This document shows, piece by piece, positions 26,096-34,751 of a DNA stretch of 64,000 bases. A program made the position numbers and the translations under genes. Below the pieces are notes generated by a model. The model saw only the letters and a program-made list of their open reading frames with translations, ran no database searches and was not told where the DNA came from. Position 1 is the stretch's first letter. Each line of letters begins with the position of its first letter. The stretch spans positions 806,001-870,000 of the forward strand of contig NZ_JABBFX010000002.1 in the NCBI RefSeq assembly GCF_012927085.1. The letters are read 5' to 3'. The stretch comes from Ramlibacter agri (lineage in GTDB: Bacteria > Pseudomonadota > Gammaproteobacteria > Burkholderiales > Burkholderiaceae_C).

Positions 26096-27169
26096 TCAGG
26101 GCAAGGGGATGAGGATCTTGAAGTCCGTCCTCCCCGGCACGCTGTCGCACTCGATCAGCCCGTGGTGCTGCTGCACGAAGGTCTGCGCCAGCGTGAGCCC
26201 CAGGCCGGAACCGCCTTCGCGCCCGCTCACCAGCGGATAGAAGATGCGGTCCTTGATCGAGTCCGGTACACCGGGCCCGTTGTCGATGACATGCAATTCC
26301 AGTGCCAGTCGATAGCGCTGCTGGCCGAAAGTCACTTGGCGGCCGATCCGCGTGCGGAAGGTCAGCATGGCATCGCCGGCGGCGATGCGCTCCACCAGCG
26401 CCTGACAGGCGTTGTGCGCGATGTTCAGCACGGCCTGGATCAACTGCTCGCGGTCGCCGCGGAACTCGGGGATGGAGGTATCGTAGTCGCGCACGACCTT
26501 CAGCCCGCGCGGGAACTCGGCCAGGATCAGCGAGCGCACGCGCTCCAGCACTTCGTGAATGTTGACGTCGCCCACCACGTGCGGGCGGCGGTGCGGCGCC
26601 AGCAGGCGGTCCACCAGCGTCTGCAGGCGGTCGGCCTCGTGGATGATGACCCGCGTGTATTCCTTCAGCTCGCGGCCGTCGATCTCCATCTCCAGCAGCT
26701 GCGCCGCGCCACGGATGCCGCCCAGCGGGTTCTTGATCTCGTGGGCGAGGTTGCGGATCAGTTCCTTGTTGGCCTGCGCCTGGTCCAGCAGCCGGTCCTC
26801 GCGCTCCTTGCGCGTCTGCGCCTCCAGCGGCAGCAGTTCGACGATGAACTCGTCGGGGTGCTCGGTCTGCGCCAGCACCACGTGCACGGGCATGGGCTCG
26901 CTGCCCTGGCGCAGCAGGCGCGCGTCATAGCGCAGCGCCGAATACTCGTTGCCGCGCGCGCCGTCGAGCGCGGTGCGCAGCACGTGCGGCTCGGCGAACT
27001 GGGGGAGCAAGCTGGTGCCTTCGATGCTGCGGCGGGAGATGCCCAGCACGTCCTCCAGCGCGGAGTTGGCAAACAGCACGGTGCCGTCGCCTCGAACCAC
27101 GGCCACGAGCGTGGCCAGCAGGTCGAAGCAGGCGAAGCGGACGGAGTTCTTGACGGTCGGTTTGATCAA
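26096..27169 (-). CDS. ntrB: Nitrogen sensor histidine kinase NtrB
   Basis: A 357-residue cytosolic kinase (GlnL). A PAS domain (about residues 15-120) is followed by the H box NLAHEIKNPLGG with H143. The N box is NIAHNACQALV, G1 is DNGPGVPD and G2 is GREGGSGLGLTLAQ. It phosphorylates NtrC when PII signals nitrogen shortage. It starts 4 bases after the exported small protein gene ends, so the three genes are likely one transcript. Confidence 0.96.
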   Translation of the reverse strand: MIKPTVKNSVRFACFDLLATLVAVVRGDGTVLFANSALEDVLGISRRSIEGTSLLPQFAEPHVLRTALDGARGNEYSALRYDARLLRQGSEPMPVHVVLAQTEHPDEFIVELLPLEAQTRKEREDRLLDQAQANKELIRNLAHEIKNPLGGIRGAAQLLEMEIDGRELKEYTRVIIHEADRLQTLVDRLLAPHRRPHVVGDVNIHEVLERVRSLILAEFPRGLKVVRDYDTSIPEFRGDREQLIQAVLNIAHNACQALVERIAAGDAMLTFRTRIGRQVTFGQQRYRLALELHVIDNGPGVPDSIKDRIFYPLVSGREGGSGLGLTLAQTFVQQHHGLIECDSVPGRTDFKILIPLP

Positions 27170-27173
27170 GCGC

Positions 27174-27671
27174 TCATCTGGACGCGCCGTTACCGCGGTT
27201 CAGCTCGCGCTTGATGCCCGCGATGTCCTGCTCGGTGCGGTCGATGTTGGCCTTGATTTCGGCGGTGCGGTCCACGTACTTCTGGTGGTTGCGGTGCTCG
27301 GGCCCCAGCATCTCGGGCTGGCCGTTGTTGTATTCCTTCTGCAGGTCGGCCAGGCGCGCTTCGGCCTTCTTCAGCTCGGACTCGAGGATGGTCCGCGCTT
27401 CGGCGTCGCGCGACTTCTGCTCGCCGGCATCGACCTTGGGACCGCTGGCGGCCTGCGGGGCGTTGGCCACGCGGGTGCCGTTGTTGCCGTTCACTTTCGT
27501 GCCCTGCACGATCGTCACGTTCCCGCCTTCCATGGCCTTGCAGCCTTGCGCCTTGGCCACCGCCTCGTCGTTGGTGTAGGTGTTGCCGCAACGGAAAATC
27601 TTGCCCTGCGCGAGGGCGGCATCGGCGCAAGCGAGTGCTGCCAGGGGAATCAACAAGTAGGCGAACTTCAT
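27174..27671 (-). CDS. Small exported protein of unknown function between glnA and ntrB
   Basis: A 165-residue protein with a clear signal peptide (about residues 1-22, ending DAALAQ). The mature part has a short DUF4124-like opening (IFRCGNTYTNDEAVAKAQGC, with two Cys), a Gly/Asn-rich linker, then a charged helical region (about 85-155, coiled-coil-like). AGGAG precedes the ATG. It lies downstream of the glnA terminator and 4 bases before ntrB, so it probably shares regulation with ntrBC. Its role is not known. Confidence 0.8.
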   Translation of the reverse strand: MKFAYLLIPLAALACADAALAQGKIFRCGNTYTNDEAVAKAQGCKAMEGGNVTIVQGTKVNGNNGTRVANAPQAASGPKVDAGEQKSRDAEARTILESELKKAEARLADLQKEYNNGQPEMLGPEHRNHQKYVDRTAEIKANIDRTEQDIAGIKRELNRGNGASR

Positions 27672-27754
27672 GGGGCTGCTCCTAGCGCCCGGGGCGCCCA
27701 GGACGGCCTTTCAGTATCGCGCAAACTCTGCAGATTGCCAATTAAGGTGTTGAT

Positions 27755-27789
27755 TTAAAAAGAAAAGGGGCGACAAATGTCGCCCCTTT
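27755..27789 (-). terminator. Rho-independent terminator of glnA
   Basis: On the minus strand, AAAGGGGCGACA pairs with TGTCGCCCCTTT around a 2-base loop (27764-27789), followed by TCTTTTT. It lies 22 bases after the glnA stop and separates glnA from the exported-protein/ntrBC genes. Confidence 0.93.
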
Positions 27790-27811
27790 GCTGCTCCAGG
27801 ACTGTAAGGAA

Positions 27812-29233
27812 TTACAGGCTGTAGTACATGTCGAACTCGATCGGGTGCGTCGTCATGCGGAAGCGCGTGACTTCCTGCATCTTCAGCTCGATGTACGCGT
27901 CGATCATGCTGTCGGTGAACACGCCGCCCTTGGTCAGGAAGGCACGGTCGTTGTCCAGGTAGTCCAGGGCCTGGTCCAGGCTGTGGCAGACGGTCGGGAT
28001 CTTCGCGTCTTCTTCCGGCGGCAGGTGGTACAGGTCCTTGGTGGCGGCTTCGCCCGGGTGGATCTTGTTCTCGATGCCGTCCAGGCCGGCCATCAGCATG
28101 GCGGCGAAGCCCAGGTACGGGTTCATCGTGGGATCCGGGAAGCGCACTTCGATGCGGCGGCCCTTGGGGTTCGCCACGTACGGAATGCGGATCGAGGCCG
28201 AGCGGTTGCGGGCCGAGTAGGCCAGCTTCACCGGGGCTTCGAAGCCGGGCACCAGGCGCTTGTAGCTGTTGGTGCCGGGGTTCGTGATGGCGTTCAGCGC
28301 GCGGGCGTGCTTGATGATGCCGCCGATGTAGTACAGCGCGAGTTCGCTCAGGCCGGCATAGCCTTCGCCGGCGAACAGGTTCTTGCCGTCCTTCCACACG
28401 GACTGGTGCACGTGCATGCCGGAGCCGTTGTCGCCGACGATGGGCTTGGGCATGAAGGTGGCGGTCTTGCCGTAGGCATTGGCCACGTTCTGGATCACGT
28501 ACTTCTGCAGCTGCGACCAGTCGGCGCGCTGCACCAGGGTGCTGAAGCGCGTGCCGATCTCGTTCTGGCCGGCGCCCGCCACTTCGTGGTGGAACACTTC
28601 GACCGGGATGCCCACGGATTCGAGGATCAGGGACATCTCGGCGCGCATGTCCTGCGTGCTGTCGACCGGGGGCACGGGGAAGTAGCCGCCCTTGGTGGTG
28701 GGACGGTGGCCCTTGTTGCCGCCTTCGATCTTCTTGCCCGTGTTCCAGGGGGCTTCGTATTCGTCGATCTCGACGAAGGAGCCGTTCGGGCCGGCGCCCC
28801 AGCGCACGTCGTCGAAGATGAAGAATTCGGGCTCGGGGCCGAAGAAGGCAGTGTCGCCCAGGCCGGAGGCCTTCAGGTAGGCTTCGGCGCGCTTGGCGAT
28901 GGAACGCGGGTCGCGGTCATAGGCCTTGCCGTCGCCCGGCTCGAGAACGTCGCAGGACAGGATCAGCGTCGTTTCTTCGAAGAAGGGGTCGATGTTGGCG
29001 GTGCCCGGATCCGGCATCAGCAGCATGTCGGAGGCTTCGATGCCCTTCCAGCCGGCGATGGACGAACCGTCGAAGGCGTGGCCCGCGCTGAACTTGTCTT
29101 CGTCGAAGTGGGACACAGGCACGGTCACGTGCTGTTCCTTGCCACGGGTGTCGGTGAAGCGGAAGTCGACGAACTTGACTTCGTTCTCCTTCACCATCTT
29201 CATGACGTCTGCGACGTTCTTGGCTGCTGCCAT
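27812..29233 (-). CDS. glnA: Glutamine synthetase, type I
   Basis: A 473-residue GSI that makes glutamine from glutamate, ammonia and ATP. It has [17 protein letters not shown] near residue 52, [10 protein letters not shown] (metal-binding Glu), [10 protein letters not shown] near residue 265 (His metal ligand), [13 protein letters not shown] and RSASIRIPY. The adenylylation tyrosine is in DLYHLPPEE (about Y402), so the enzyme belongs to the class switched off by GlnE. Its expression is predicted to be NtrC/sigma-54 dependent from the upstream sites. Confidence 0.98.
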   Translation of the reverse strand: MAAAKNVADVMKMVKENEVKFVDFRFTDTRGKEQHVTVPVSHFDEDKFSAGHAFDGSSIAGWKGIEASDMLLMPDPGTANIDPFFEETTLILSCDVLEPGDGKAYDRDPRSIAKRAEAYLKASGLGDTAFFGPEPEFFIFDDVRWGAGPNGSFVEIDEYEAPWNTGKKIEGGNKGHRPTTKGGYFPVPPVDSTQDMRAEMSLILESVGIPVEVFHHEVAGAGQNEIGTRFSTLVQRADWSQLQKYVIQNVANAYGKTATFMPKPIVGDNGSGMHVHQSVWKDGKNLFAGEGYAGLSELALYYIGGIIKHARALNAITNPGTNSYKRLVPGFEAPVKLAYSARNRSASIRIPYVANPKGRRIEVRFPDPTMNPYLGFAAMLMAGLDGIENKIHPGEAATKDLYHLPPEEDAKIPTVCHSLDQALDYLDNDRAFLTKGGVFTDSMIDAYIELKMQEVTRFRMTTHPIEFDMYYSL

Positions 29234-29287
29234 CAGGTTTCTCCTGGGGGGATGGTTGGTTGTTGAGCGATTTGCGCGGGGCAGGGA

Positions 29288-29303
29288 TGCAGGTTCTGTG
29301 CCA
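29288..29303 (-). promoter_or_regulatory. Sigma-54 promoter of glnA
   Basis: Read on the minus strand: TGGCAC-AGAAC-CTGCA, matching the -24 (TGGCAC) and -12 (TTGCA) elements with the invariant GG and GC at correct spacing and one mismatch in the -12 box. Transcription should start near 29278, about 45 bases before the glnA ATG. Confidence 0.85.
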
Positions 29304-29397
29304 AAGCTTGGTGCATCGGCCGTGCGCTACAGCCCGGCGATTTTCCACGAAAACAGGGGTTGTCCCTAGGTCGGTTCGGGAAGTTTTTACGCGGCAG

Positions 29398-29414
29398 AGC
29401 ACCGTTTTGGTGCT
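29398..29414. promoter_or_regulatory. NtrC binding site 1
   Basis: Palindrome AGCACC-GTTTT-GGTGCT matches the NtrC consensus GCACC-N5-GGTGC. Its centre is about 110 bases upstream of the sigma-54 promoter, an enhancer-like position. Confidence 0.85.
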
Positions 29415-29424
29415 GTTGCCGAGT

Positions 29425-29441
29425 TGCACCTTATCGGTGCA
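29425..29441. promoter_or_regulatory. NtrC binding site 2
   Basis: Palindrome TGCACC-TTATC-GGTGCA, a strong NtrC site centred 27 bases from site 1, so dimers can bind in tandem. It abuts the stop codon (29442-29444) of the neighbouring CinA-like gene. An isolated GCACCA half site follows inside that gene near 29450. Confidence 0.87.
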
Positions 29442-30263
29442 TCATGATCGCACCAGTTCGGGGCCCAGCTTGGCACCGAGGCGGGCCAAGCCTTCCAGGA
29501 GGAGCCGGTAGGCGGGCTCCACTTGATCCGGCGCCCCCTTGACGCCCAGGTCGATGTGGCGGCCGTACGTGGGGTGGTCCACGCTGGGCAGGCTGAACAC
29601 CTTCACCGGCGGGTGTTCGCGCTCGATCTGCTCCATCAGCGGTGTCAGCGTGGCCTCCATGGCGCCGAACACGATGACCGACTTCTCGAGATAGGCGCCC
29701 TGGCGAAACAGGGGGCGGTACTTCGTCTCGAGCACCCATTCCATCATCGGCCAGGCCATCACCGGGAAGCCCGGCACGAAGTGCACGTCCCCCACCGTGA
29801 AGCCCGGGATCTTGTTGTACGGGTTGGGGATGATGGACGCGCCCTCGGGGAACACGCCCATGTTCAGGCGGTGGATGTTGTCCGGCCGGTCCGGCTCGTA
29901 GGGCACGCCCTGCTCCCGCGCGGTGTCCTGCATGCGTTCGCGGATCAGGGCCTCGGCCTGCTGGTGCAATTGCAGGGGTCGGCCCAGGGCCGCGGCAGCG
30001 CATTGGCGGGTGTGGTCGTCCGGCGTGGCACCGATGCCGCCACAGGAGAACACGATGTCGCCCGAGTCGAAGGCGCGCTTCAGGGTGGCGGTGATGCGCG
30101 CCGGCGCATCGCCCACGTAGTCGGCCCACGACAGCTGCAGCCCGCGCGTCGACAGCAGCTCGATCAGCTTGGGCATGTGCTTGTCGGCGCGCTTGCCGGA
30201 CAGGATTTCGTCGCCGACGATGACGAGGCCGATGTTCGGAGTGGGGACGGGCGTTGCGCTCAT
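29442..30263 (-). CDS. Molybdopterin-binding/CinA-like protein
   Basis: A 273-residue protein whose N-terminal half is a MoCF-binding (MogA/CinA N-domain) fold. GLVIVGDEILSGKRADKH starts the domain, and FSCGGIGATPDDHTRQ near residue 75 is the ligand-binding loop (GGxGxTxDD). Related proteins are annotated competence/damage-inducible protein A or nicotinamide-nucleotide/ADP-ribose hydrolases, but the C-terminal CinA deamidase domain is absent here. The last 110 residues are a shorter extension of unknown role. It is probably cytosolic. The gene ends inside the glnA regulatory region. Confidence 0.85.
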   Translation of the reverse strand: MSATPVPTPNIGLVIVGDEILSGKRADKHMPKLIELLSTRGLQLSWADYVGDAPARITATLKRAFDSGDIVFSCGGIGATPDDHTRQCAAAALGRPLQLHQQAEALIRERMQDTAREQGVPYEPDRPDNIHRLNMGVFPEGASIIPNPYNKIPGFTVGDVHFVPGFPVMAWPMMEWVLETKYRPLFRQGAYLEKSVIVFGAMEATLTPLMEQIEREHPPVKVFSLPSVDHPTYGRHIDLGVKGAPDQVEPAYRLLLEGLARLGAKLGPELVRS

Positions 30264-30333
30264 GCGGTAATCCTACCGGTTGGCGCACCCTCGCCCGCGG
30301 TGAATGGCCGGGCAGCGGCTACGATGGGAGCCC

Positions 30334-31761
30334 ATGAGTACGTTAGTCCCCGTCATCCTCTGCGGCGGTTCCGGCACCCGGCTCTGGCCCTTGAGCCGGA
30401 AAAGCTTTCCCAAGCAGTTCGTCCCCCTCATCGGCAACAAGAGCTTGCTGCAACTGACGCTGGAGCGGGTGGCGCCGCTGGGCCCGCAGGTGATGGCCGT
30501 GGCGGCCGAAGACCATCGCTTCCTGGTCGCGGACACCTTCCGCCAGGCCCGTGTCGAAGGCCGGCTGCTGCTGGAACCCACCGGCCGCAACACCGCCGCT
30601 GCGATGGCGCTGGCGGCGCTGGCCGCCAAGCCGGACGACCTGCTGCTGTTCTGTCCGGCCGACCACCATATTCCCGACGCCGCCACCTTCCAGGCCACCA
30701 TGCGCCAGGGCGTGGTGGCCGCCGAGGCCGGCGCCGTCGTCACCTTCGGCGTGGTGCCCAGCTTTCCGAGCACGGCCTACGGCTACATCCGCCAGGGCAC
30801 CCCGCGCAGCGACGGCAGCCTGAAGGTGGCGCAGTTCATCGAGAAACCGGACGCCGCGCGGGCGCAGCAACTGCTGCTGCAAGGCGACACGCTCTGGAAC
30901 GCCGGCATCTTCCTGGCCGTGGCCGGCGTGCTGCTGGACGCGCTGGAGAAGCATGCGCCCGACATCCTGGCGTCCTGCCGCGCCGCGATGGCCGCCGTGC
31001 AGGAAGAGACGGTGGGCAGCGCCGCCGCCCGCGCCGTGTTCCTGCGCCCGCAGCGTGCCGCCTTCGAGGCATGCCGTTCGCAGAGCATCGACTACGCCGT
31101 GATGGAGAAGCATCCCGAGGTTGCCGTGGTGCCTTTCCGCGGCCAGTGGAGCGACGTGGGCAGTTGGAACGCCGTAGCCGACCTGACGCCGGCGGACGCG
31201 CAGCAGAACCGCGTCATCGGCCAGGGCTTCGCGCACGATGCGCGCAACACCTTCATCCATGCGCCGCACCGGCCGGTGGTGGCGCTGGGCACGCGGGACC
31301 TGTTGATCGTCGACACACCCGACGCGGTGCTGGTGGCCGACCGCAGCTGCGCGGAGCAGGTGAAGGACGTGGTCGCCCTGTTGGAAAAGGCCGAAGCGGC
31401 CCAGGCCGTCCTGCACCGCAAGGTGGTGCGGCCCTGGGGCTGGTACGACAGCGTCGATGCCGGCGAGCGCTTCCAGGTCAAGCGCATCGGCGTGAAGCCG
31501 GGCGCGTCCCTCAGCCTCCAGAAGCATCACCATCGCGCCGAGCACTGGGTGGTGGTGAAAGGCACGGCGCAGGTCACGCGCGGCAGCGAGACCTTCCTCC
31601 TCAGCGAAAACCAGTCGACCTACATCCCGATCGGGGAGGTGCATCGCCTGCACAACCCCGGGAAGATGGAGCTGGAGATGATCGAGGTGCAGTCGGGGGC
31701 TTACCTCGGGGAGGATGACATCGTGCGTCTCGAGGACAGTTACGGGCGGGGCGGGGCTTGA
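30334..31761 (+). CDS. manC: Mannose-1-phosphate guanylyltransferase / mannose-6-phosphate isomerase
   Basis: A 475-residue two-function enzyme for GDP-mannose synthesis. The N-terminal nucleotidyltransferase starts VILCGGSGTRLWPLSRKSFP, and FIEKPDAARA near residue 170 is the sugar-phosphate lysine region. The C-terminal cupin (about residues 365-470) has KPGASLSLQKHHHRAEHWVVV, the isomerase metal site, and QSTYIPIGEVHRLHNPG. No GDP-mannose-using gene is adjacent, but the lipopolysaccharide genes 10 kb further right may use its product. The upstream ATG at 30304 is not supported; the ATG at 30334 gives the family start. Confidence 0.94.
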   Translation: MSTLVPVILCGGSGTRLWPLSRKSFPKQFVPLIGNKSLLQLTLERVAPLGPQVMAVAAEDHRFLVADTFRQARVEGRLLLEPTGRNTAAAMALAALAAKPDDLLLFCPADHHIPDAATFQATMRQGVVAAEAGAVVTFGVVPSFPSTAYGYIRQGTPRSDGSLKVAQFIEKPDAARAQQLLLQGDTLWNAGIFLAVAGVLLDALEKHAPDILASCRAAMAAVQEETVGSAAARAVFLRPQRAAFEACRSQSIDYAVMEKHPEVAVVPFRGQWSDVGSWNAVADLTPADAQQNRVIGQGFAHDARNTFIHAPHRPVVALGTRDLLIVDTPDAVLVADRSCAEQVKDVVALLEKAEAAQAVLHRKVVRPWGWYDSVDAGERFQVKRIGVKPGASLSLQKHHHRAEHWVVVKGTAQVTRGSETFLLSENQSTYIPIGEVHRLHNPGKMELEMIEVQSGAYLGEDDIVRLEDSYGRGGA

Positions 31762-31789
31762 TGTCCGGCTCTTCGACGATTCAACGGAT

Positions 31790-31860
31790 GTAGGGTGCGC
31801 AGCTCGCTGCGCACCGCGCGTGGATGATCATGCGGTGCGCAGCGAGCTGCGCACCCTACA
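31790..31860. repeat. REP pair (BIME-like), copy c, downstream flank of the RAYT gene
   Basis: Two inverted GTAG-GGTGCGCAGC hairpin units with GTAG ends outward, separated by about 17 bases. It ends 2 bases before the RAYT stop codon and begins 28 bases after manC. Confidence 0.95.
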
Positions 31861-31862
31861 AA

Positions 31863-32408
31863 TTACGGACTCCGGTCTCGCTCGCCAAAACTCCCACCTT
31901 CTGCCGCTTCGACCAAGCCCCACTCCACTGGCAGATCGCCCCGCTCCACCCACCGGTGAAAACTGCTGAACGGCCAATCCTGCACGCGTCGCGCATGCCC
32001 GTGTTTCACCGGATTGAAGTGGACGTAGTCCACGTGCCGTCGGAGATCCTCTTCGCTTCGGATCAAGTGTTCCCAGAAGCGCCGCTGCCAGATGCCCTTT
32101 TCGCGGCGGCTCACCTGGCTCAGCCTGCGTGATTCCACGGCCGGCACTGAATGCGAAAAGCCATGTTTGATCTGCTGCCAGCGCAGCGGGAAATCCTGGT
32201 CGCCTTCCGGCAGTTTCCAGAGAGCGTGCAAGTGGTCAGGCAGGACGCAGATCGCGATCGTCTCGAAGGGATGGCGCCGCTGGACCGCGGCATAGGCTGC
32301 GCGTAGTGCCTCGATTTCGCGCACGAGCAGGCCGCTGGTGCGGTCCTCGAGCGCCAGCGTGAAGAAGTAGGTGCCGCCGGGAGCGAAGTGGCGGAGGTAG
32401 CGCGGCAT
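31863..32408 (-). CDS. REP-associated tyrosine transposase (RAYT, Y1/HUH family)
   Basis: A 181-residue single-domain Y1 transposase related to IS200/IS605 enzymes. The HUH motif is VLPDHLHALWKLP (H59 and H61), and the catalytic tyrosine is Y128 in RRHVDYVHFNPVKHG, the best conserved RAYT block. KGIWQRRFWEHLI (about residues 104-116) is also typical. The gene is intact and framed on both sides by REP pairs starting with GTAG, the tetranucleotide that characterised RAYTs recognise next to their REP hairpins. Such genes are thought to be domesticated and to create or spread REPs without moving themselves. An alternative start lies at 32444; MPRY at 32408 fits the family better. Confidence 0.93.
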   Translation of the reverse strand: MPRYLRHFAPGGTYFFTLALEDRTSGLLVREIEALRAAYAAVQRRHPFETIAICVLPDHLHALWKLPEGDQDFPLRWQQIKHGFSHSVPAVESRRLSQVSRREKGIWQRRFWEHLIRSEEDLRRHVDYVHFNPVKHGHARRVQDWPFSSFHRWVERGDLPVEWGLVEAAEGGSFGERDRSP

Positions 32409-32453
32409 GAGGGGCAATGTGTTGCCAGCCGGCCCTTCCGTCATCCGTCAGTT

Positions 32454-32524
32454 GTAGGGTGCGCAGCTTGCTGCGCGCCGCGCGATCGTCCTCGTGAGGT
32501 GCGCAGCGAGCTGCGCACCCTACA
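32454..32524. repeat. REP pair (BIME-like), copy d, upstream flank of the RAYT gene
   Basis: Two inverted GTAG-type units; the left has one stem change (GCTGCGCGCC). The right end supplies the TAG stop (32520-32522 read on the minus strand) of the EI24 gene, like copy a does for the CBS gene. Confidence 0.95.
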
Positions 32525-33455
32525 TTGACCCAGCAGACCCAGCAGACCCAGCAGACCCGGTAGGCCCAGTCGACCCCGCGGAATTCTCCGGCGCCGGCAA
32601 CTTCTCCACCACCACCGGCTCCCGCAACAACTCCCTCGGCGGCGCCTCCGCGCCGTCCGGGTTGGCGCCGCGCAGCTTGGCCAGCGCGGCCAGGCAGAAG
32701 TGCGCGAACCACAGCGATGAGAACGCGAAGATCAAGGTGTAGAGCCAGATCATCACCGGCACCAGCAGGGGAAACGCCGGCGCGAAGAACCACCCCGTCG
32801 CCCACAGCGCGCTAGGCGCAGCGCCCAGGTAGCCCGTCGCCACCCCCATCAGCAACAACCACAGCCGATGGTCCTTGAAGATCCGGCGGCGCTCGTCACC
32901 CGTGGCGTGTTCCGCCAGCACGTCGAAGGCCAGCACGCGGTAAGTGAGCCAGCCCCAGATCAGCGGTGGCAGCACCAGCACCAGCGGCGGGATCGCCCAG
33001 AGCGGGACCGACACGACCATCGCCACCGCGGCCAGCAGCACCGAGCCCAGCGACCAGAAGGCGCTGCCGATCCAGCCCGCGCCGTGCCTTTGCTCCAGCG
33101 CCGGGAAGCGGCGCCGGCCCACCAGCCGAACCACGGCCGGCGTCATCAGCAGCGCGACGAAGAACAGCACCACCACGATCAGCAGCGGCGTCACGGCCAG
33201 GATCACCAGCAGCGGCGCCAGCACCGTCTTGACGTTGCCGAAGCCCAGGCCCTGCAGCCAGTTGGAGATGGTGGCGAAGGTGTCCGAGGCTTCCAGCCAG
33301 CCGAACACCATGCCGACGGCCGGATCCCAGAGGAAATAGCCCAGCCCGCCGGCCAGCACGATCAGCAGCGCGATCGGCAGCAGCGACAGGCCGATGACGC
33401 GCGGATGCAGGCAGTAGGCGACGGCGCGCCAGAAGGAGTCGAGAAACAGGCTCAT
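32520..33455 (-). CDS. EI24-domain inner-membrane protein (CysZ-like)
   Basis: A 311-residue membrane protein with about six helices in residues 17-265, matching the EI24/DUF540 family that includes the sulfate transporter CysZ. No sulfate-assimilation gene is nearby, so the substrate is unknown. The hydrophilic C-terminus (about 268-311) ends in a Gly-Ser-Ala-rich tail encoded by 9-base tandem repeats (32528-32560) that run straight into REP copy d, which gives the stop codon. The tail therefore looks like recently added sequence. Confidence 0.85.
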   Translation of the reverse strand: MSLFLDSFWRAVAYCLHPRVIGLSLLPIALLIVLAGGLGYFLWDPAVGMVFGWLEASDTFATISNWLQGLGFGNVKTVLAPLLVILAVTPLLIVVVLFFVALLMTPAVVRLVGRRRFPALEQRHGAGWIGSAFWSLGSVLLAAVAMVVSVPLWAIPPLVLVLPPLIWGWLTYRVLAFDVLAEHATGDERRRIFKDHRLWLLLMGVATGYLGAAPSALWATGWFFAPAFPLLVPVMIWLYTLIFAFSSLWFAHFCLAALAKLRGANPDGAEAPPRELLREPVVVEKLPAPENSAGSTGPTGSAGSAGSAGSM

Positions 33456-33489
33456 GCGGAGGGGATGTTAGCTCCCTCATGCAAACGGC

Positions 33490-34710
33490 TTACGTTTCGG
33501 TGTTCACCGTGGCCGCTTCGGGGTAGAGGTTGGGCAGCAGGATGTTCAGTGCATCCAGGGGGAAATTGAAGGACACCGCGCGTTTCGGTCCCTCGCTGAC
33601 CAGCAACCCGTCCTTCAGCAGTTGGGACAGGACGCGGCGCGCGCTTCGCTCCGGCATGCCGGTCATCTGGATGAACTCGCCGCGGGACAGCGGCCCCGCC
33701 ACCAGCACGTGGTACAGCGGAACCGTCGCCTGCGCCGAGTAGTTCGCGAACTGGCCGCTTTGCGACCGCACCAGCATCAACGACGCGATTCTCCCGCGCA
33801 GTTCGTCGAGTTGCAGCATGCGTCCCATGAAGCCGGCCTGGTCGTCGGCCACGCCCAGGAAGTATGCGCACCACTCGCGCAGCATCTTTTCGCTCAAGTT
33901 GCCGCGGCCATCCAGGTCACCCTGGCGCGGACTGTCCGCGTTGGCCAGCATCTCGTAGTACTTGTCCCTCGCCCGGGCCAGGCCCCGGTTCACCGACCAC
34001 AACCCGGCGCTGAAAGGGAGCAGCGCGCAATGCGTCTGCAGCCGGCAGGCGCGCCCGTTGCCGTCGCCGAAGGGATGCACCCAGGCAGCCCGGTGATGCG
34101 CCGCGGCGATGCCGACAAGGAGGTGGTCCAGGCCGTGCACGCGGGGATAGACCTCGTCCATGCGAGCCAGGAAAGCAGGGACGGACGTCGCCGTGGGCGG
34201 TTGATGCCTGCCGACGGCGACATCTTCCACCCGCAGTTGACCGGGCGCGATCACGCGTCCATCGTCAGTCGTCCTGTCCGCTGCTTGGAGCCTGCGGTAC
34301 AAGGCCTCGTGGGCCTGCACCAGGAAGGCCGACCGAAGCACATGGCTCTCCACACCAGTCAGGGGCAGCGACGCTTCGAGCTCCACTTCGGCCTCGATAT
34401 GTGCAAGCGCAATGCGCTGCCTCCTGGCGACTTCAGGCGAGCGCGAGAAGTCCGCCTGCAAGGCGCGTTCGATGTTCTGCGGGTGCGTTCCCTGGCCCTC
34501 GATGCGATTCGAGTAGTAGGAATTCATGGCGCGCACCAGGCGCCGCAGCGATTGCTGTGCGCTTGGAGAGACGGCGCCCTGCAGCCTGAAGGACTTTTCC
34601 AGGACGGAGCGGGTCATTTCCACCAGTTCGCCGAGCCGGTGCTGCGGCAGCAGCGGCTCGAACTGGTGCGGCTGGTCGTACACCGGAACGATCTTGGACG
34701 GAACGCTCAT
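33490..34710 (-). CDS. Fic-family protein, class II self-inhibited
   Basis: A 406-residue Fic protein. An N-terminal Fic_N region carries the inhibitory helix SNRIEG (about residues 67-72), matching (S/T)xxxE(G/N), which blocks ATP binding until moved. The Fic core has the full active motif HPFGDGNGR (H212). The C-terminal part (about 320-395) contains a winged-helix segment FIQMTGMPERSARRVLSQLL. Intact Fic enzymes transfer AMP to hydroxyl side chains. The inhibitor lies in the same chain, so this is a regulator-type Fic rather than a toxin with a separate antitoxin. An upstream ATG at 34737 is also possible. Confidence 0.92.
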   Translation of the reverse strand: MSVPSKIVPVYDQPHQFEPLLPQHRLGELVEMTRSVLEKSFRLQGAVSPSAQQSLRRLVRAMNSYYSNRIEGQGTHPQNIERALQADFSRSPEVARRQRIALAHIEAEVELEASLPLTGVESHVLRSAFLVQAHEALYRRLQAADRTTDDGRVIAPGQLRVEDVAVGRHQPPTATSVPAFLARMDEVYPRVHGLDHLLVGIAAAHHRAAWVHPFGDGNGRACRLQTHCALLPFSAGLWSVNRGLARARDKYYEMLANADSPRQGDLDGRGNLSEKMLREWCAYFLGVADDQAGFMGRMLQLDELRGRIASLMLVRSQSGQFANYSAQATVPLYHVLVAGPLSRGEFIQMTGMPERSARRVLSQLLKDGLLVSEGPKRAVSFNFPLDALNILLPNLYPEAATVNTET

Positions 34711-34751
34711 GTGGCCGATTATTCCAGCCGCCGGCATTTGCGTCTACGCCG

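Noticed and set aside
33490..34710. Fic protein as the toxin of a two-gene toxin-antitoxin pair
   Set aside because: The inhibitory motif is inside the same protein and no small antitoxin gene is adjacent.
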